Source of the DNA: a bacterium | GTDB taxonomy: Bacteria > Cyanobacteriota > Sericytochromatia > S15B-MN24 > UBA4093 | Direction of reading: 5' to 3' | DNA: 64,000 nt | Assembly: GCA_017744355.1 (NCBI GenBank) | Contig: JAGIBK010000001.1 | Coordinates: 558,001-622,000, forward strand | Shown: positions 16,491 to 24,059 of the stretch, piece by piece | Layout: each line of letters starts with the position of its first letter | How positions within the stretch are numbered: the first letter of the stretch is position 1 | The notes under the pieces: generated by a model | Told to the model about the DNA's origin: nothing | What the model saw: only the letters and a program-made list of their open reading frames with translations | Databases searched by the model: none | Made by a program: the position numbers and the translations under genes

Positions 16491-17087
16491 TCACCTTGTT
16501 GGGAGGAAGCGGCCGGCGACGTTCTCGCAATAACGGGCGTAGACGGGATCGGCGATCAAGAAGCGTTCTTCGAGCACCGCACGGCGCCACTGCACACCGG
16601 CGAGCGCCAGCCAGACGCCTGCGTTCCAGAGACTCGGCACCGAGAGGCAGACACCTGCAAAGTAGAGCAACTCGGAGACGTAGAGGGGATGGCGCAAGAA
16701 GGCGTAGGCCCCGCGGGTGACGATGGGGCGCTGGGCGGGCACGATGCCGAAGCTGCGCCGCAAGGAGGCCAGCGAATAGAGCATCGCGAGGATGCCGAGC
16801 CCCTGCACGAGGGTGCCGAGCAGCTGCTCAGGGCCTTCGACGCGCAGGGCGAAGGGCAAACTGGTCCCCATCAGGGCCCAGAGCCAATCTTCCGGGCGGT
16901 GCGAGACGGCCTGGCTCCGGGCGCGGGTCAAGAAGAGGCCGGCGATGAGGGTATTGACCCCCACCAGGCCGAAACCGGTGAGCGAGCCTGTCGCCAAAGA
17001 GCGACCGAGGGTACCGAGCGCGAAGCCGCCCCAGAGCGAGGCGAGCAGGACGCGCTCGACGATCCCGCGAAGCTCGCCGGCTTGCAT
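16491..17087 (-). CDS. isoprenylcysteine carboxyl methyltransferase family membrane protein
   Basis: 198 residues with about five membrane helices. GAYAFLRHPLYVSELL is the S-adenosylmethionine-binding signature of the ICMT / phospholipid-methyltransferase fold. EERFLIADPVYARYCENV matches its C-terminal E-E-x-F-L / Y-x-x-Y block. It should methylate a lipid-associated substrate in the inner membrane; the bacterial substrate is unknown. The start overlaps the stop of the zinc-ribbon gene (TGATG), so translation is coupled. Confidence 0.85.
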   Translation of the reverse strand: MQAGELRGIVERVLLASLWGGFALGTLGRSLATGSLTGFGLVGVNTLIAGLFLTRARSQAVSHRPEDWLWALMGTSLPFALRVEGPEQLLGTLVQGLGILAMLYSLASLRRSFGIVPAQRPIVTRGAYAFLRHPLYVSELLYFAGVCLSVPSLWNAGVWLALAGVQWRRAVLEERFLIADPVYARYCENVAGRFLPTR

Positions 17088-17335
17088 CAGGGCGCGCCGG
17101 CCCCGATTCCCTGCTGGACGATGGCGTAGCCGACGAAGAGGACCGTCCCGCCGAGAATCAGCAGGAACAGGCCCATCACGCCGCGCAGCAGCAGCTCATC
17201 CAGCGCAAGCTTCTGGCCGGGTGCCTTGGGGGCCTTGGGGGGAGCGGCGGGGGCGTCGCTGACCGTCGTCCCGCAGTCGGGGCAGTGCTTGGCGCCGACC
17301 GGCAGGAGGTTGCCGCAGTTGGAGCATTGAGCCAT
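17087..17335 (-). CDS. zinc-ribbon protein with one membrane helix
   Basis: 82 residues. MAQCSNCGNLLPVGAKHCPDCG is a double-CxxC zinc ribbon. A Pro/Ala linker follows, then one hydrophobic helix around residues 52-75 (GVMGLFLLILGGTVLFVGYA). Such proteins are common but uncharacterised. Coupled to the ICMT-family gene by a 1-bp overlap. Confidence 0.85.
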   Translation of the reverse strand: MAQCSNCGNLLPVGAKHCPDCGTTVSDAPAAPPKAPKAPGQKLALDELLLRGVMGLFLLILGGTVLFVGYAIVQQGIGAGAP

Positions 17336-17398
17336 GGGAGGGTCCTTTGTGAAGCAGCCCCGGACCCTTGCGGAATCCGGGGCTTGCGATCTTGGGGG

Positions 17399-18820
17399 TT
17401 AGGCCTTGGCGAGCGCGGGCAGCACCGTGAAGCGGAACATGCCTTCGTCGGGCTCGTTGTAGCGGCCGTCGGGGCGCTTGAGGTAGTACTTGGGGTCGTA
17501 GGTGAAGGTGCAGGTCTCGGGGTCATAGTCCTTGAGCTTGGCGACGGGGAAGTCGCGGCGGTCGGGACGGGGCCCCTTGAGGCACAGCTCGAAGTCCTCG
17601 GGGAAGTTGCTGACGATGCTGCGGATCAGCGCCTTCTCTGCGACCGGGAGGAAGCAGCGGTTGCCGGTGGCGACGCCGCCCAGGCCCTTCTCGATGGCTT
17701 CCAGGTCCTCGACCGTGCCGATGCCGAACGAGAGACGCTCCAGGGCGATGGTGATGTCCGCGGTGCCCACCTTGCAGGAGGGGCACTGACCGCAGGACTC
17801 GTTGGCCAGGAAGCGCGAGTAGGCGTAGGCCACGTCCACCGCGTTCGCGGTCTCGTCGTAGATGATGTAGCCGCCCGAGCCGAGGCTCGAGTCCGCGGCC
17901 TTCATGGGGGCGAAGTCCATGGCCACGTCCAGCTTGTCGGCGGTCAAAACGCCCGCCGAGACGCCCGAGAGCATCATCTTGAACTTCTTGCCGCCCTTCA
18001 TGCCCTTGGCGTAATCCTCGAGCAGGGTGCGGAACGAGGTGCCGATGGGCAGCTCGTAGATGCCGGGGCGCTCGACGTCACCCATGATGGAGAAGGTGCC
18101 GGTGCCGGGGGTCGCCTCGGTGCCGACCGACTGGAACCACTCCTTGCCGCCGGCGAGGATGTTGGCGGTGTGGGCCAGGGTCTCGACGTTGTTGACGCAG
18201 GTCGGGTTGGCGCCCTCGGTCTCCACTGAGAACATGCCCTGGCTGGTGAAGAGGCCGAGCATGTAGGGGGGCGAGACGCGGGGGAAGGGGAAGTTGCCCT
18301 CGATGGCCTCGAGCAGGCCGCGCTCTTCGCCGAGCAGGTACTCGTCACGGCCGCGGGCGATGGAGATGGGAATATCGCCCAACAGGCCAGCGTTCCACAT
18401 CTCTTCGAGGGCGTCGCCGAGGCGCTTGAACTCGCGCTCGAAGGTGACCTTCATGCAGATGAAGGCTTCCTTGGCGCCGAGGGCGTAGGCGGCGATCGCG
18501 ACCCCTTCGAGGATGATGTAGGGGTTGAAGCGGATCAGGTTGCGGTCCTTGAAGGTCCCGGGCTCGCCTTCGGCGGCGTTGCAGACCATGTACTTGACCG
18601 GGCACTTGTCGGCACGGATGTTGCCCCACTTGAGGGCGGCCGGGAAGCCCGCACCCCCGCGGCCACGCAGGTTGGCGCTTTTCACCAGGGCGATGGTGCC
18701 CTCGGGGCCGAGCTCCTTGGCGTGCGCCAGACCCTTGCCCGCTTCGGGCCAGTCGGCCAGCGAGAGGTAGGGCTTTTCGGGGACGAGATGGTACGGTTTG
18801 AGTTGCTTCTGTTCGCTCAC
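17399..18820 (-). CDS. NuoF-like NADH:acceptor oxidoreductase flavoprotein subunit
   Basis: About 473 residues. The FMN/NADH site (LRGRGGAGFPAALKW, NAAEGEPGTFKDR), an SLBB region, and the [4Fe-4S] site ESCGQCPSCKVG plus a later Cys in NRCFLP are all present. Known NuoF takes electrons from NADH in complex I; relatives serve bidirectional hydrogenases and formate dehydrogenases. No NuoE- or NuoG-like gene is next to it, so its partner is encoded elsewhere. The GTG at 18820 with AAGGGA upstream is preferred to an ATG 18 codons earlier. Confidence 0.9.
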   Translation of the reverse strand: MSEQKQLKPYHLVPEKPYLSLADWPEAGKGLAHAKELGPEGTIALVKSANLRGRGGAGFPAALKWGNIRADKCPVKYMVCNAAEGEPGTFKDRNLIRFNPYIILEGVAIAAYALGAKEAFICMKVTFEREFKRLGDALEEMWNAGLLGDIPISIARGRDEYLLGEERGLLEAIEGNFPFPRVSPPYMLGLFTSQGMFSVETEGANPTCVNNVETLAHTANILAGGKEWFQSVGTEATPGTGTFSIMGDVERPGIYELPIGTSFRTLLEDYAKGMKGGKKFKMMLSGVSAGVLTADKLDVAMDFAPMKAADSSLGSGGYIIYDETANAVDVAYAYSRFLANESCGQCPSCKVGTADITIALERLSFGIGTVEDLEAIEKGLGGVATGNRCFLPVAEKALIRSIVSNFPEDFELCLKGPRPDRRDFPVAKLKDYDPETCTFTYDPKYYLKRPDGRYNEPDEGMFRFTVLPALAKA

Positions 18821-18881
18821 GATCAATTCCCTTAAAGGCGGGCGTAGTCCGGCTTCAGTATAGGGATTCCCCACTTAAAAA

Positions 18882-19361
18882 TCAAACGAGCCTGTCCACC
18901 AGCCAATTCGCCCGAGCGCGGGCGACTACGTCCCCGGCGTTGTCTCGGATATCGACCGTAAGCTCCAGCTCTTGGCGCTCCGTGACGGACGGGACGCCGA
19001 AGTCGCAACTCGCTTCGAGCGTGCCGCGGGCTTTCTTGAGGTATTCCATGGAGAGGCCGACCAGGATGGCGCGGGTATCGTCCGGCAGACCGTAGACCAG
19101 GGCTAGGCCGCTCGCCATCTCGCCGAGGTTCATGAGGGCCACCGCATGGATGGAGCGCAAGTGGTTGCGCAAGTTGGGGCGATCGCGCATGACCACCCGG
19201 CAGCGGCCGCTCGTAAGTTCGCTCACCAGCGGCTTGATGCTTCCAGAGTAGGGAACCAGCCGTGCGAAGATCTTGCTGAACAGCCATTTGCCCCCGGGGC
19301 GTGGGGCCAGACGGTCCCATGCCGTTCGGATCATGGCCCCGGGCGTCGTCGTTTTCGGCAT
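18882..19361 (-). CDS. DUF4442 hotdog-fold protein
   Basis: About 159 residues. The segment RNHLRSIHAVALMNLGEMASGLAL is the hotdog helix with the N-x-x-x-S-x-H-A pattern of DUF4442, a thioesterase-like family. It probably acts on an acyl-CoA or similar thioester, but the substrate is unknown. ATG 19361 is preceded by AGAGGA; a TTG 8 codons upstream is less likely. Divergent from the gene at 19441. Confidence 0.85.
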   Translation of the reverse strand: MPKTTTPGAMIRTAWDRLAPRPGGKWLFSKIFARLVPYSGSIKPLVSELTSGRCRVVMRDRPNLRNHLRSIHAVALMNLGEMASGLALVYGLPDDTRAILVGLSMEYLKKARGTLEASCDFGVPSVTERQELELTVDIRDNAGDVVARARANWLVDRLV

Positions 19362-19440
19362 CGAATCGTCCTCTTCTTGACTCAACCTTTACCTTGCCGA
19401 GCCCTCTATACCCTACTGCCCAGCTCGCAAGAGGACTATA

Positions 19441-19890
19441 ATGGATCCGGGTCCGACTTCGTGGGTCGGTTTCAGCCCGGGAGAATCCATACCGATGCGG
19501 AACAATCGTCCTGAAGTAGAGGTCTGTTACGGCCATATCAAGGGGGAGCTCGCCGAGCAGTTGATGCACTGGCTCCTCGACAAGGGCTGGGTGACGGTCG
19601 AATGGCATGAAGGCATGCCCCACGAGGCCGCCCTGACGCCCGAAGGTCGCGAAGGTCTCGCCGCCTGGGGCGTCGAGGTCTCGCGCCTCGATCAGAGCGA
19701 GCGCAAGCCCGTTGCCGTCTGCACCGAGCGCCTGCGGGGTGAGTCGCACGACCACCTGGGGGCTCACCTCGGCACTCTGCTGCGGGAATGGCTGGAACGC
19801 GAGAACCTCATCGAAACCTACGAAGGGGGCCTGCGTTTGACCGATGCCGGTCGCCTGGGCTTTCCCGCCACGACCCTGGGCGAGGTTTAG
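19441..19890 (+). CDS. ArsR-regulator C-terminal-like protein without DNA-binding domain
   Basis: 149 residues. The pattern CYGHIKGELAEQLMHWLLDKG, LTPEGREGLAAWGVEV, HLGAHLGTLLREWLERENL and GLRLTDAGR resembles the C-terminal half of a group of ArsR-type regulators (CYDHLAGxLG... LTPxGxxxL). The N-terminal winged helix of those proteins is absent. GAGGA precedes ATG 19441 by 5 nt; ATG 19495 is an alternative start nearer the conserved part. The TATAAT overlapping the first ATG could be a promoter instead. It lies 12 bp before thpR, so same operon. Confidence 0.7.
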   Translation: MDPGPTSWVGFSPGESIPMRNNRPEVEVCYGHIKGELAEQLMHWLLDKGWVTVEWHEGMPHEAALTPEGREGLAAWGVEVSRLDQSERKPVAVCTERLRGESHDHLGAHLGTLLREWLERENLIETYEGGLRLTDAGRLGFPATTLGEV

Positions 19891-19902
19891 CCGGAGGCTG
19901 CC

Positions 19903-20451
19903 ATGCGCCTCTTCACCGCCTTCGAGATTTCCACGGCGGCAAACGCCGAGCTGCGACGGGTGCAGGCTTCGCTGCGCCAAGTGCTCACGGGCGGTCGGTT
20001 GACCGCGCCCGAAAATTTCCACGTGACCCTTCACTTCTTCGGCGAGGTCACCAGCGAACAGCTCGGGGACCTGGACCGCGTCCTCACGAGCGCCCTGGTG
20101 GGCGAGCCGCCCTTCGAGCTTGCGCTCGATAGCCTGGGGGTCTTTCCCAAGCACGGCCCGGCTCGCGTCCTTTGGGCGGGGCTCGCGGGCGACGTCGAGC
20201 GCTTGCGCGTGCTCGAAGAGCGGATGCGTGCGGCGCTTCAGCCGCTGGAGCTCTTGCGGCCCGATGGGCGTTATTCGCCCCACATCACCCTCGCGCGCGA
20301 CCCCAGAGCACACGAAAGCGTGAGGCAGCTCGCGGCAGGCTACCAGGTGAGGCAGGTCGCTTGGCGTGTCGAGCGCTTGCTCTTGTTCCAGTCGGTCTTG
20401 AAACCGACGGGGGCCACGTACCAGGTGTTGAACGCTTACTCCCTAAAATAA
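19903..20451 (+). CDS. thpR: RNA 2',3'-cyclic phosphodiesterase
   Basis: 182 residues, usual length. The two HxTx motifs of the 2H phosphoesterase superfamily are present: HVTL near residue 46 and HITL near residue 127. MRLFTAFEI at the start and FPKHGPARVLWAG are typical of ThpR/LigT. It opens 2',3'-cyclic phosphates on RNA in the cytoplasm. Ends 91 bp before tRNA-Glu. Confidence 0.93.
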   Translation: MRLFTAFEISTAANAELRRVQASLRQVLTGGRLTAPENFHVTLHFFGEVTSEQLGDLDRVLTSALVGEPPFELALDSLGVFPKHGPARVLWAGLAGDVERLRVLEERMRAALQPLELLRPDGRYSPHITLARDPRAHESVRQLAAGYQVRQVAWRVERLLLFQSVLKPTGATYQVLNAYSLK

Positions 20452-20474
20452 TGTTAAGAAGAGGCTACAGGGGG

Positions 20475-20501
20475 TTGTATCACCTGCCGTGTTTGTATTA
20501 T
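20475..20501 (+). promoter_or_regulatory. candidate tRNA-Glu promoter
   Basis: TTGTAT and TATTAT are separated by 15 bp, 41 bp before the tRNA. The -10 is good; the spacer is short. Confidence 0.35.
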
Positions 20502-20542
20502 CTTAAGGGAGTTGCAGGCGCTGCGGCGCTCGCGACCAAGAT

Positions 20543-20614
20543 GCCCCCGTGGTCTATCGGTTAGGACACCACCCTTTCAAGGTGGTAGGACGGGTTCGAT
20601 TCCCGTCGGGGGTA
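20543..20614 (+). tRNA. tRNA-Glu(TTC)
   Basis: Acceptor GCCCCCG/CGGGGGT (one G-U), anticodon arm CCACC-CTTTCAA-GGTGG with anticodon TTC, T-arm ACGGG-TTCGATT-CCCGT, discriminator A. CCA is not encoded. The 3' end faces the AT-richer stretch with the LTA-synthase-like gene. Confidence 0.95.
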
Positions 20615-20617
20615 CTG

Positions 20618-20657
20618 AATACGGACGTGATGCTATGCATCACGTCCGTATTGCTTT
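20618..20657 (+). terminator. tRNA-Glu terminator
   Basis: A 16-bp perfect stem: AATACGGACGTGATGC at 20618-20633 with its complement at 20637-20652. GCTTTT follows. Confidence 0.85.
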
Positions 20658-21194
20658 TACGACCCTTCGGGTGACTTCTCTTCGGCACAGAGCAACACCT
20701 TTGGTGCCGAGCTTTCCACGCCGTCAGGCGGCCGAGTCCTGCAATCCCTGAGCCGAACTCCGCTCGATCGAACTGCGTCAGGACGCTCCACCCCGATTCT
20801 CCACTCTGCCACTACGACCCTTAACCGCGTTGCTAGGGCCGTCAGCGCTCGCTTGAGAATGACAGTGGTGCTGTGTCGAGAGTTTTGACTACGCGTTTTC
20901 AACGATTCACGGATTGACTCGTTTCGTCTAAGGTGTTTCCGGTACGGAAAGGCCGTGAGGCTGATCTTCAAGTCTTGGTGACCGGAATTCTGCCCCTCTA
21001 GCAGGAAAGCTCCCTGTTTGACATCAGGCGGATTGGTCGTCAATTGATTTTGTATGCGCCCGAGGAGGGCGTGTCTGCTGCCTTCTGGGCTATAGGGTAT
21101 ACTTGTATATCCCCTGAGGGCTTGTTTTGGACGTTGCCAATTGCCTCAAATGCGCTCAGACAAGGGCGTGGTGGGTTTGGAGAAATAGGACACT
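20658..21194. other. gene-free 0.5-kb stretch after tRNA-Glu
   Basis: No supported gene: frames present lack ribosome sites and family resemblance. Composition shifts towards AT on approach to the LTA-synthase-like gene. It carries the 17-bp word shared with 3246-3262 at 21156-21172. No clear copy of the tRNA-Glu 3' end was seen on the far side of the next gene. Confidence 0.45.
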
Positions 21195-23141
21195 GTGGTC
21201 GTGTGGTCGTGTAAGGGAAAGTTGCAAGAATTTTGGCGCGGTAGCTGGGAACCAATTGTTTTGGCTCTACTCCTTACTTTGGGGACCGGCGCCTTTAACA
21301 AGGCTAACGGCCTGTCCGTCAATAATTTCGAGTTAGTGCTCTGTACGTTTGGCGCCTGGCTGTTGATCTCAGCTCCGACGCTATTTTTGTCCCCAAGGCC
21401 GCGTAGGTTCGTGCTTGCGCTGCTGGCAGCACTCGGCGGGGGAGTTCTGATCGCCAATCAGGTCTATTTCCGCTATTACCATGATGTCATTACGACGGCA
21501 ACCTTGATGCTCGCCGGCCAAGTTTATGGCGTCCGAGAGAGTATCCTTGCGATTTGGCAGAGTATCGACCTCCTATTCTTTTTACCGGTCCTCGTTTTCT
21601 TGGGGATGGGCCTAGCGGGGCGTGCCCATCTCAATTGGACGTTCTCAAGAAAGCTGAGAGTTACCCTGGTGATGGCGGGTTCCGGGGCGACCATGTTCCT
21701 GTCAGGCTATCTGCCCACTGTTCAAGGGTGGAATAATGACGTGAATTGGAGTGGGAATTATCCATTCGTCCAGAAAATAGGCTTGTTCGCATTCCACATC
21801 TTCGACTTCCAGCGGCTTACGGCGCATAAGTCGGGGGACTTCAAGCAAGATCCTGAGTCCATTCAAAAAATTGTGCAGGTGTTTGAGAAACGAACACTGC
21901 ATCCCAATGCGCTCACGGGAATTGGCGAGGGGATGAATCTTATTACGCTCCAGTTGGAGTCGTTTGAGAGCTTTCCTGTTGGAATGACGATCGATGGGCA
22001 GGAAATTACTCCGAACCTTAATCGTATTGCGAAGGAAAGTCTGTACTTTCCCAATGTCTTCTATCAAACCGCGCGGGGAAACACCTCCGATGCGGAATTT
22101 ATGTTGCTAAATTCCATTTTGCCCCTTCGAGATGCCTCCATCAATTGGCTCTTTCCCGAGAATGACTTTTCATCTTTGCCGCTTCGCCTGGAGCGGAAGG
22201 GCTATACCTCTTTAGCATTTCATGCCTACAACAAGATCTACTGGAACCGGGTCTTCATGTATCCTAGCCTCGGGTTCAAGCATTTTTACAATCAGGACGA
22301 CTTTGTTGGCGATGATTTAGTTAACTTGGGGTTATCCGACACTTCTTTTTACGAACAGTCGATGAATATCCTGAAGAAAACTCAGGAGCCCTTTTTTGCT
22401 CACATGGTGTCGCTGACCTCGCACCTTCCATTTTATATTCCGAACGAATACCGCGAGCTTTCTCTGAAAGACACGATTTCTACCGAGCTTCAAGATTACT
22501 TGCATTCAGTCCACTATGCTGACAAGGCGGTAGGGGTATTACTACGTGCGCTTAAGGATCAGGGGCTTGATAAGCGGACTGCCGTCGTCATCTACGGTGA
22601 CCACGAAGGCATCTCTCTGAAGCACTACAAGGAAGTTCTGGCGCTTAAGGGCCAGGCGAGGGAAGCCGCTGATGAATGGGGTAGGTCTGCTTTGCAGACA
22701 ATTCCCCTGATCATCCACGTACCGGGCATGCCCGTGCGCGGTACGTTCGAAAGAGTCGCGGGTCAGATCGACATCATGCCGACCCTCGTCAACATCATGG
22801 GGGTGCACGATCAAGGGCTCATGTTGGGGCAGGACCTGATGCAAACTCCTCGTGGCCCCAGCCCGCTAACCGGTCGATACCCTCTGGGCTCGTTCGTGGA
22901 CGAGAACATGATCTTCCTTGCTTCGCCGGATGGCGTGCTTGAATCGGGAACCCTCTTCAATCGCAAGACAGGGGAAAAATTAGATACGCGCCGTGCCGAA
23001 GCAAAGCTTCAAGAGGTCTTGCGTATGTACGAGGTCTCCCAACAAGTCATTAAGTACAATTTAATTAATCGCCTTCAAGAGCACGTCTTCGTCAATCGTG
23101 AAATCGGCAGTTCTGCAAAGGTCGCCCCAAAGGGAAGCTGA
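21195..23141 (+). CDS. LTA synthase-like membrane sulfatase-fold phosphotransferase
   Basis: 648 residues. About five membrane helices in the first ~190 residues are followed by an extracytoplasmic alkaline-phosphatase-like domain. Catalytic features: the metal-binding Glu in LITLQLESFESF, nucleophile Thr297 in RGNTSDAEFM, HFYNQDDF, SLTSHLPFY, and the metal site YGDHEGI. LtaS and relatives polymerise or transfer glycerol-phosphate from phosphatidylglycerol. In diderms related enzymes modify periplasmic glucans or envelope glycans, so true teichoic acid is not implied. GTG 21195 has AGGA upstream. AT-richer codon use than its neighbours suggests transfer. Confidence 0.88.
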   Translation: MVVWSCKGKLQEFWRGSWEPIVLALLLTLGTGAFNKANGLSVNNFELVLCTFGAWLLISAPTLFLSPRPRRFVLALLAALGGGVLIANQVYFRYYHDVITTATLMLAGQVYGVRESILAIWQSIDLLFFLPVLVFLGMGLAGRAHLNWTFSRKLRVTLVMAGSGATMFLSGYLPTVQGWNNDVNWSGNYPFVQKIGLFAFHIFDFQRLTAHKSGDFKQDPESIQKIVQVFEKRTLHPNALTGIGEGMNLITLQLESFESFPVGMTIDGQEITPNLNRIAKESLYFPNVFYQTARGNTSDAEFMLLNSILPLRDASINWLFPENDFSSLPLRLERKGYTSLAFHAYNKIYWNRVFMYPSLGFKHFYNQDDFVGDDLVNLGLSDTSFYEQSMNILKKTQEPFFAHMVSLTSHLPFYIPNEYRELSLKDTISTELQDYLHSVHYADKAVGVLLRALKDQGLDKRTAVVIYGDHEGISLKHYKEVLALKGQAREAADEWGRSALQTIPLIIHVPGMPVRGTFERVAGQIDIMPTLVNIMGVHDQGLMLGQDLMQTPRGPSPLTGRYPLGSFVDENMIFLASPDGVLESGTLFNRKTGEKLDTRRAEAKLQEVLRMYEVSQQVIKYNLINRLQEHVFVNREIGSSAKVAPKGS

Positions 23142-23319
23142 TATTACCTGACAGCAACGACCCGGTTACGTGCTTGGCCGTTTACGTTCGGGAGAAATCT
23201 TGACCTGCCGATGGACCTGGGACCCTGGGGAGACCCGCCAGAAGTTGCCGCTCAAGGGCTGCTAGAGTAGCGCAAGTTGACCGCGAGTCGCTTATGCTGT
23301 TCACCCAAAAGGAGGTCTT

Positions 23320-23709
23320 ATGAGCTTTCACTCCAATCTGGTGCAGGCTGCCAGGAGTAATTCCTACTTCCGCAAGGAGCTCTATACCACCGAGCGATCG
23401 CAGGTCGTCGTGATGAGCATCGAGCCCGGCGACGACATCGGCGCCGAAGTCCACGACCTCGATCAGGTCTTGGTCTTCGTTGCGGGCGAGGGCGAGTTTC
23501 AAGTCGGGGACCTGAAGGGTCGGGTTCAGCCTGGCGATGTGGTCGTGGTGCCCGCCCATGCCGAACACAATTTCATCAACACGGGCTCGGAGCCCTTGAA
23601 GCTCTACACGGTCTATGCTCCGCCGGAGCATGCGCCGGGAACCATTCATCGCACCAAGGCCGAGGCGGCGGCCGCCGAAGCCGAGGAGCATGCCCACGCC
23701 CGCAAGTAA
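23320..23709 (+). CDS. single-domain cupin
   Basis: 129 residues. PGDDIGAEVHDLDQVLVFVAGEGEF is cupin motif 1 and PGDVVVVPAHAEHNFINTG is motif 2; together they supply Glu/His metal ligands. A tail rich in Ala, Glu and His follows. GGAGGTCTT precedes the ATG. Small cupins of this type are often isomerases, dioxygenases or sensors; the substrate is unknown. A second small cupin lies at 59253 with a similar ribosome site. Confidence 0.88.
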   Translation: MSFHSNLVQAARSNSYFRKELYTTERSQVVVMSIEPGDDIGAEVHDLDQVLVFVAGEGEFQVGDLKGRVQPGDVVVVPAHAEHNFINTGSEPLKLYTVYAPPEHAPGTIHRTKAEAAAAEAEEHAHARK

Positions 23710-23787
23710 GGGCGGGCAGCCATACCAACAAGCCCCTGCCTTGAAACGGGCGGGCGGCATGCGGCGCGCGCTGTCGGTCGCGGAGAC

Positions 23788-23958
23788 TCACGGGGTCGTG
23801 CGCCACCTGATCCAGGCGACGCCCGCAGCGACGGCGAGCACCGCGGCAGCGATCCAGCGCCGCCGATGCATGCCCTGGTACATCACCAGATAGGGGACGG
23901 TCGAGATAACCTCAGCGACCGCGGTGCGTGCTTTGCGCTCGTCCGGAAAAGTCTTCAC
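23788..23958 (-). CDS. 56-aa single-helix membrane protein
   Basis: Starts at GTG 23958 after AAGGAGG. The first ~30 residues are polar (KTFPDERKARTAVAEVIST). A basic MHRRR is followed by one membrane helix (WIAAAVLAVAAGVAWI) and a short basic tail. No family recognised. Shorter than the usual gene-calling limit. Confidence 0.65.
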   Translation of the reverse strand: MKTFPDERKARTAVAEVISTVPYLVMYQGMHRRRWIAAAVLAVAAGVAWIRWRTTP

Positions 23959-24059
23959 GGCCCCCTCCTTTGCGCGAGACCCGACTGCGCTCAGCATAGG
24001 CGCGCCGAGGTGCGAGGACAAGCCAAGTTCGAGTGCGCCGTCCACCCCATGTGCATCCC

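Noticed and set aside
20657-21043. 128-codon minus-strand frame after tRNA-Glu
   Set aside because: No ribosome site, no recognisable pattern and irregular codon use.
23142-23319. Search for the far att site of an element inserted at tRNA-Glu
   Set aside because: No copy of the tRNA-Glu 3' end was found between the LTA-synthase-like gene and the cupin gene, so an island boundary there is not supported.
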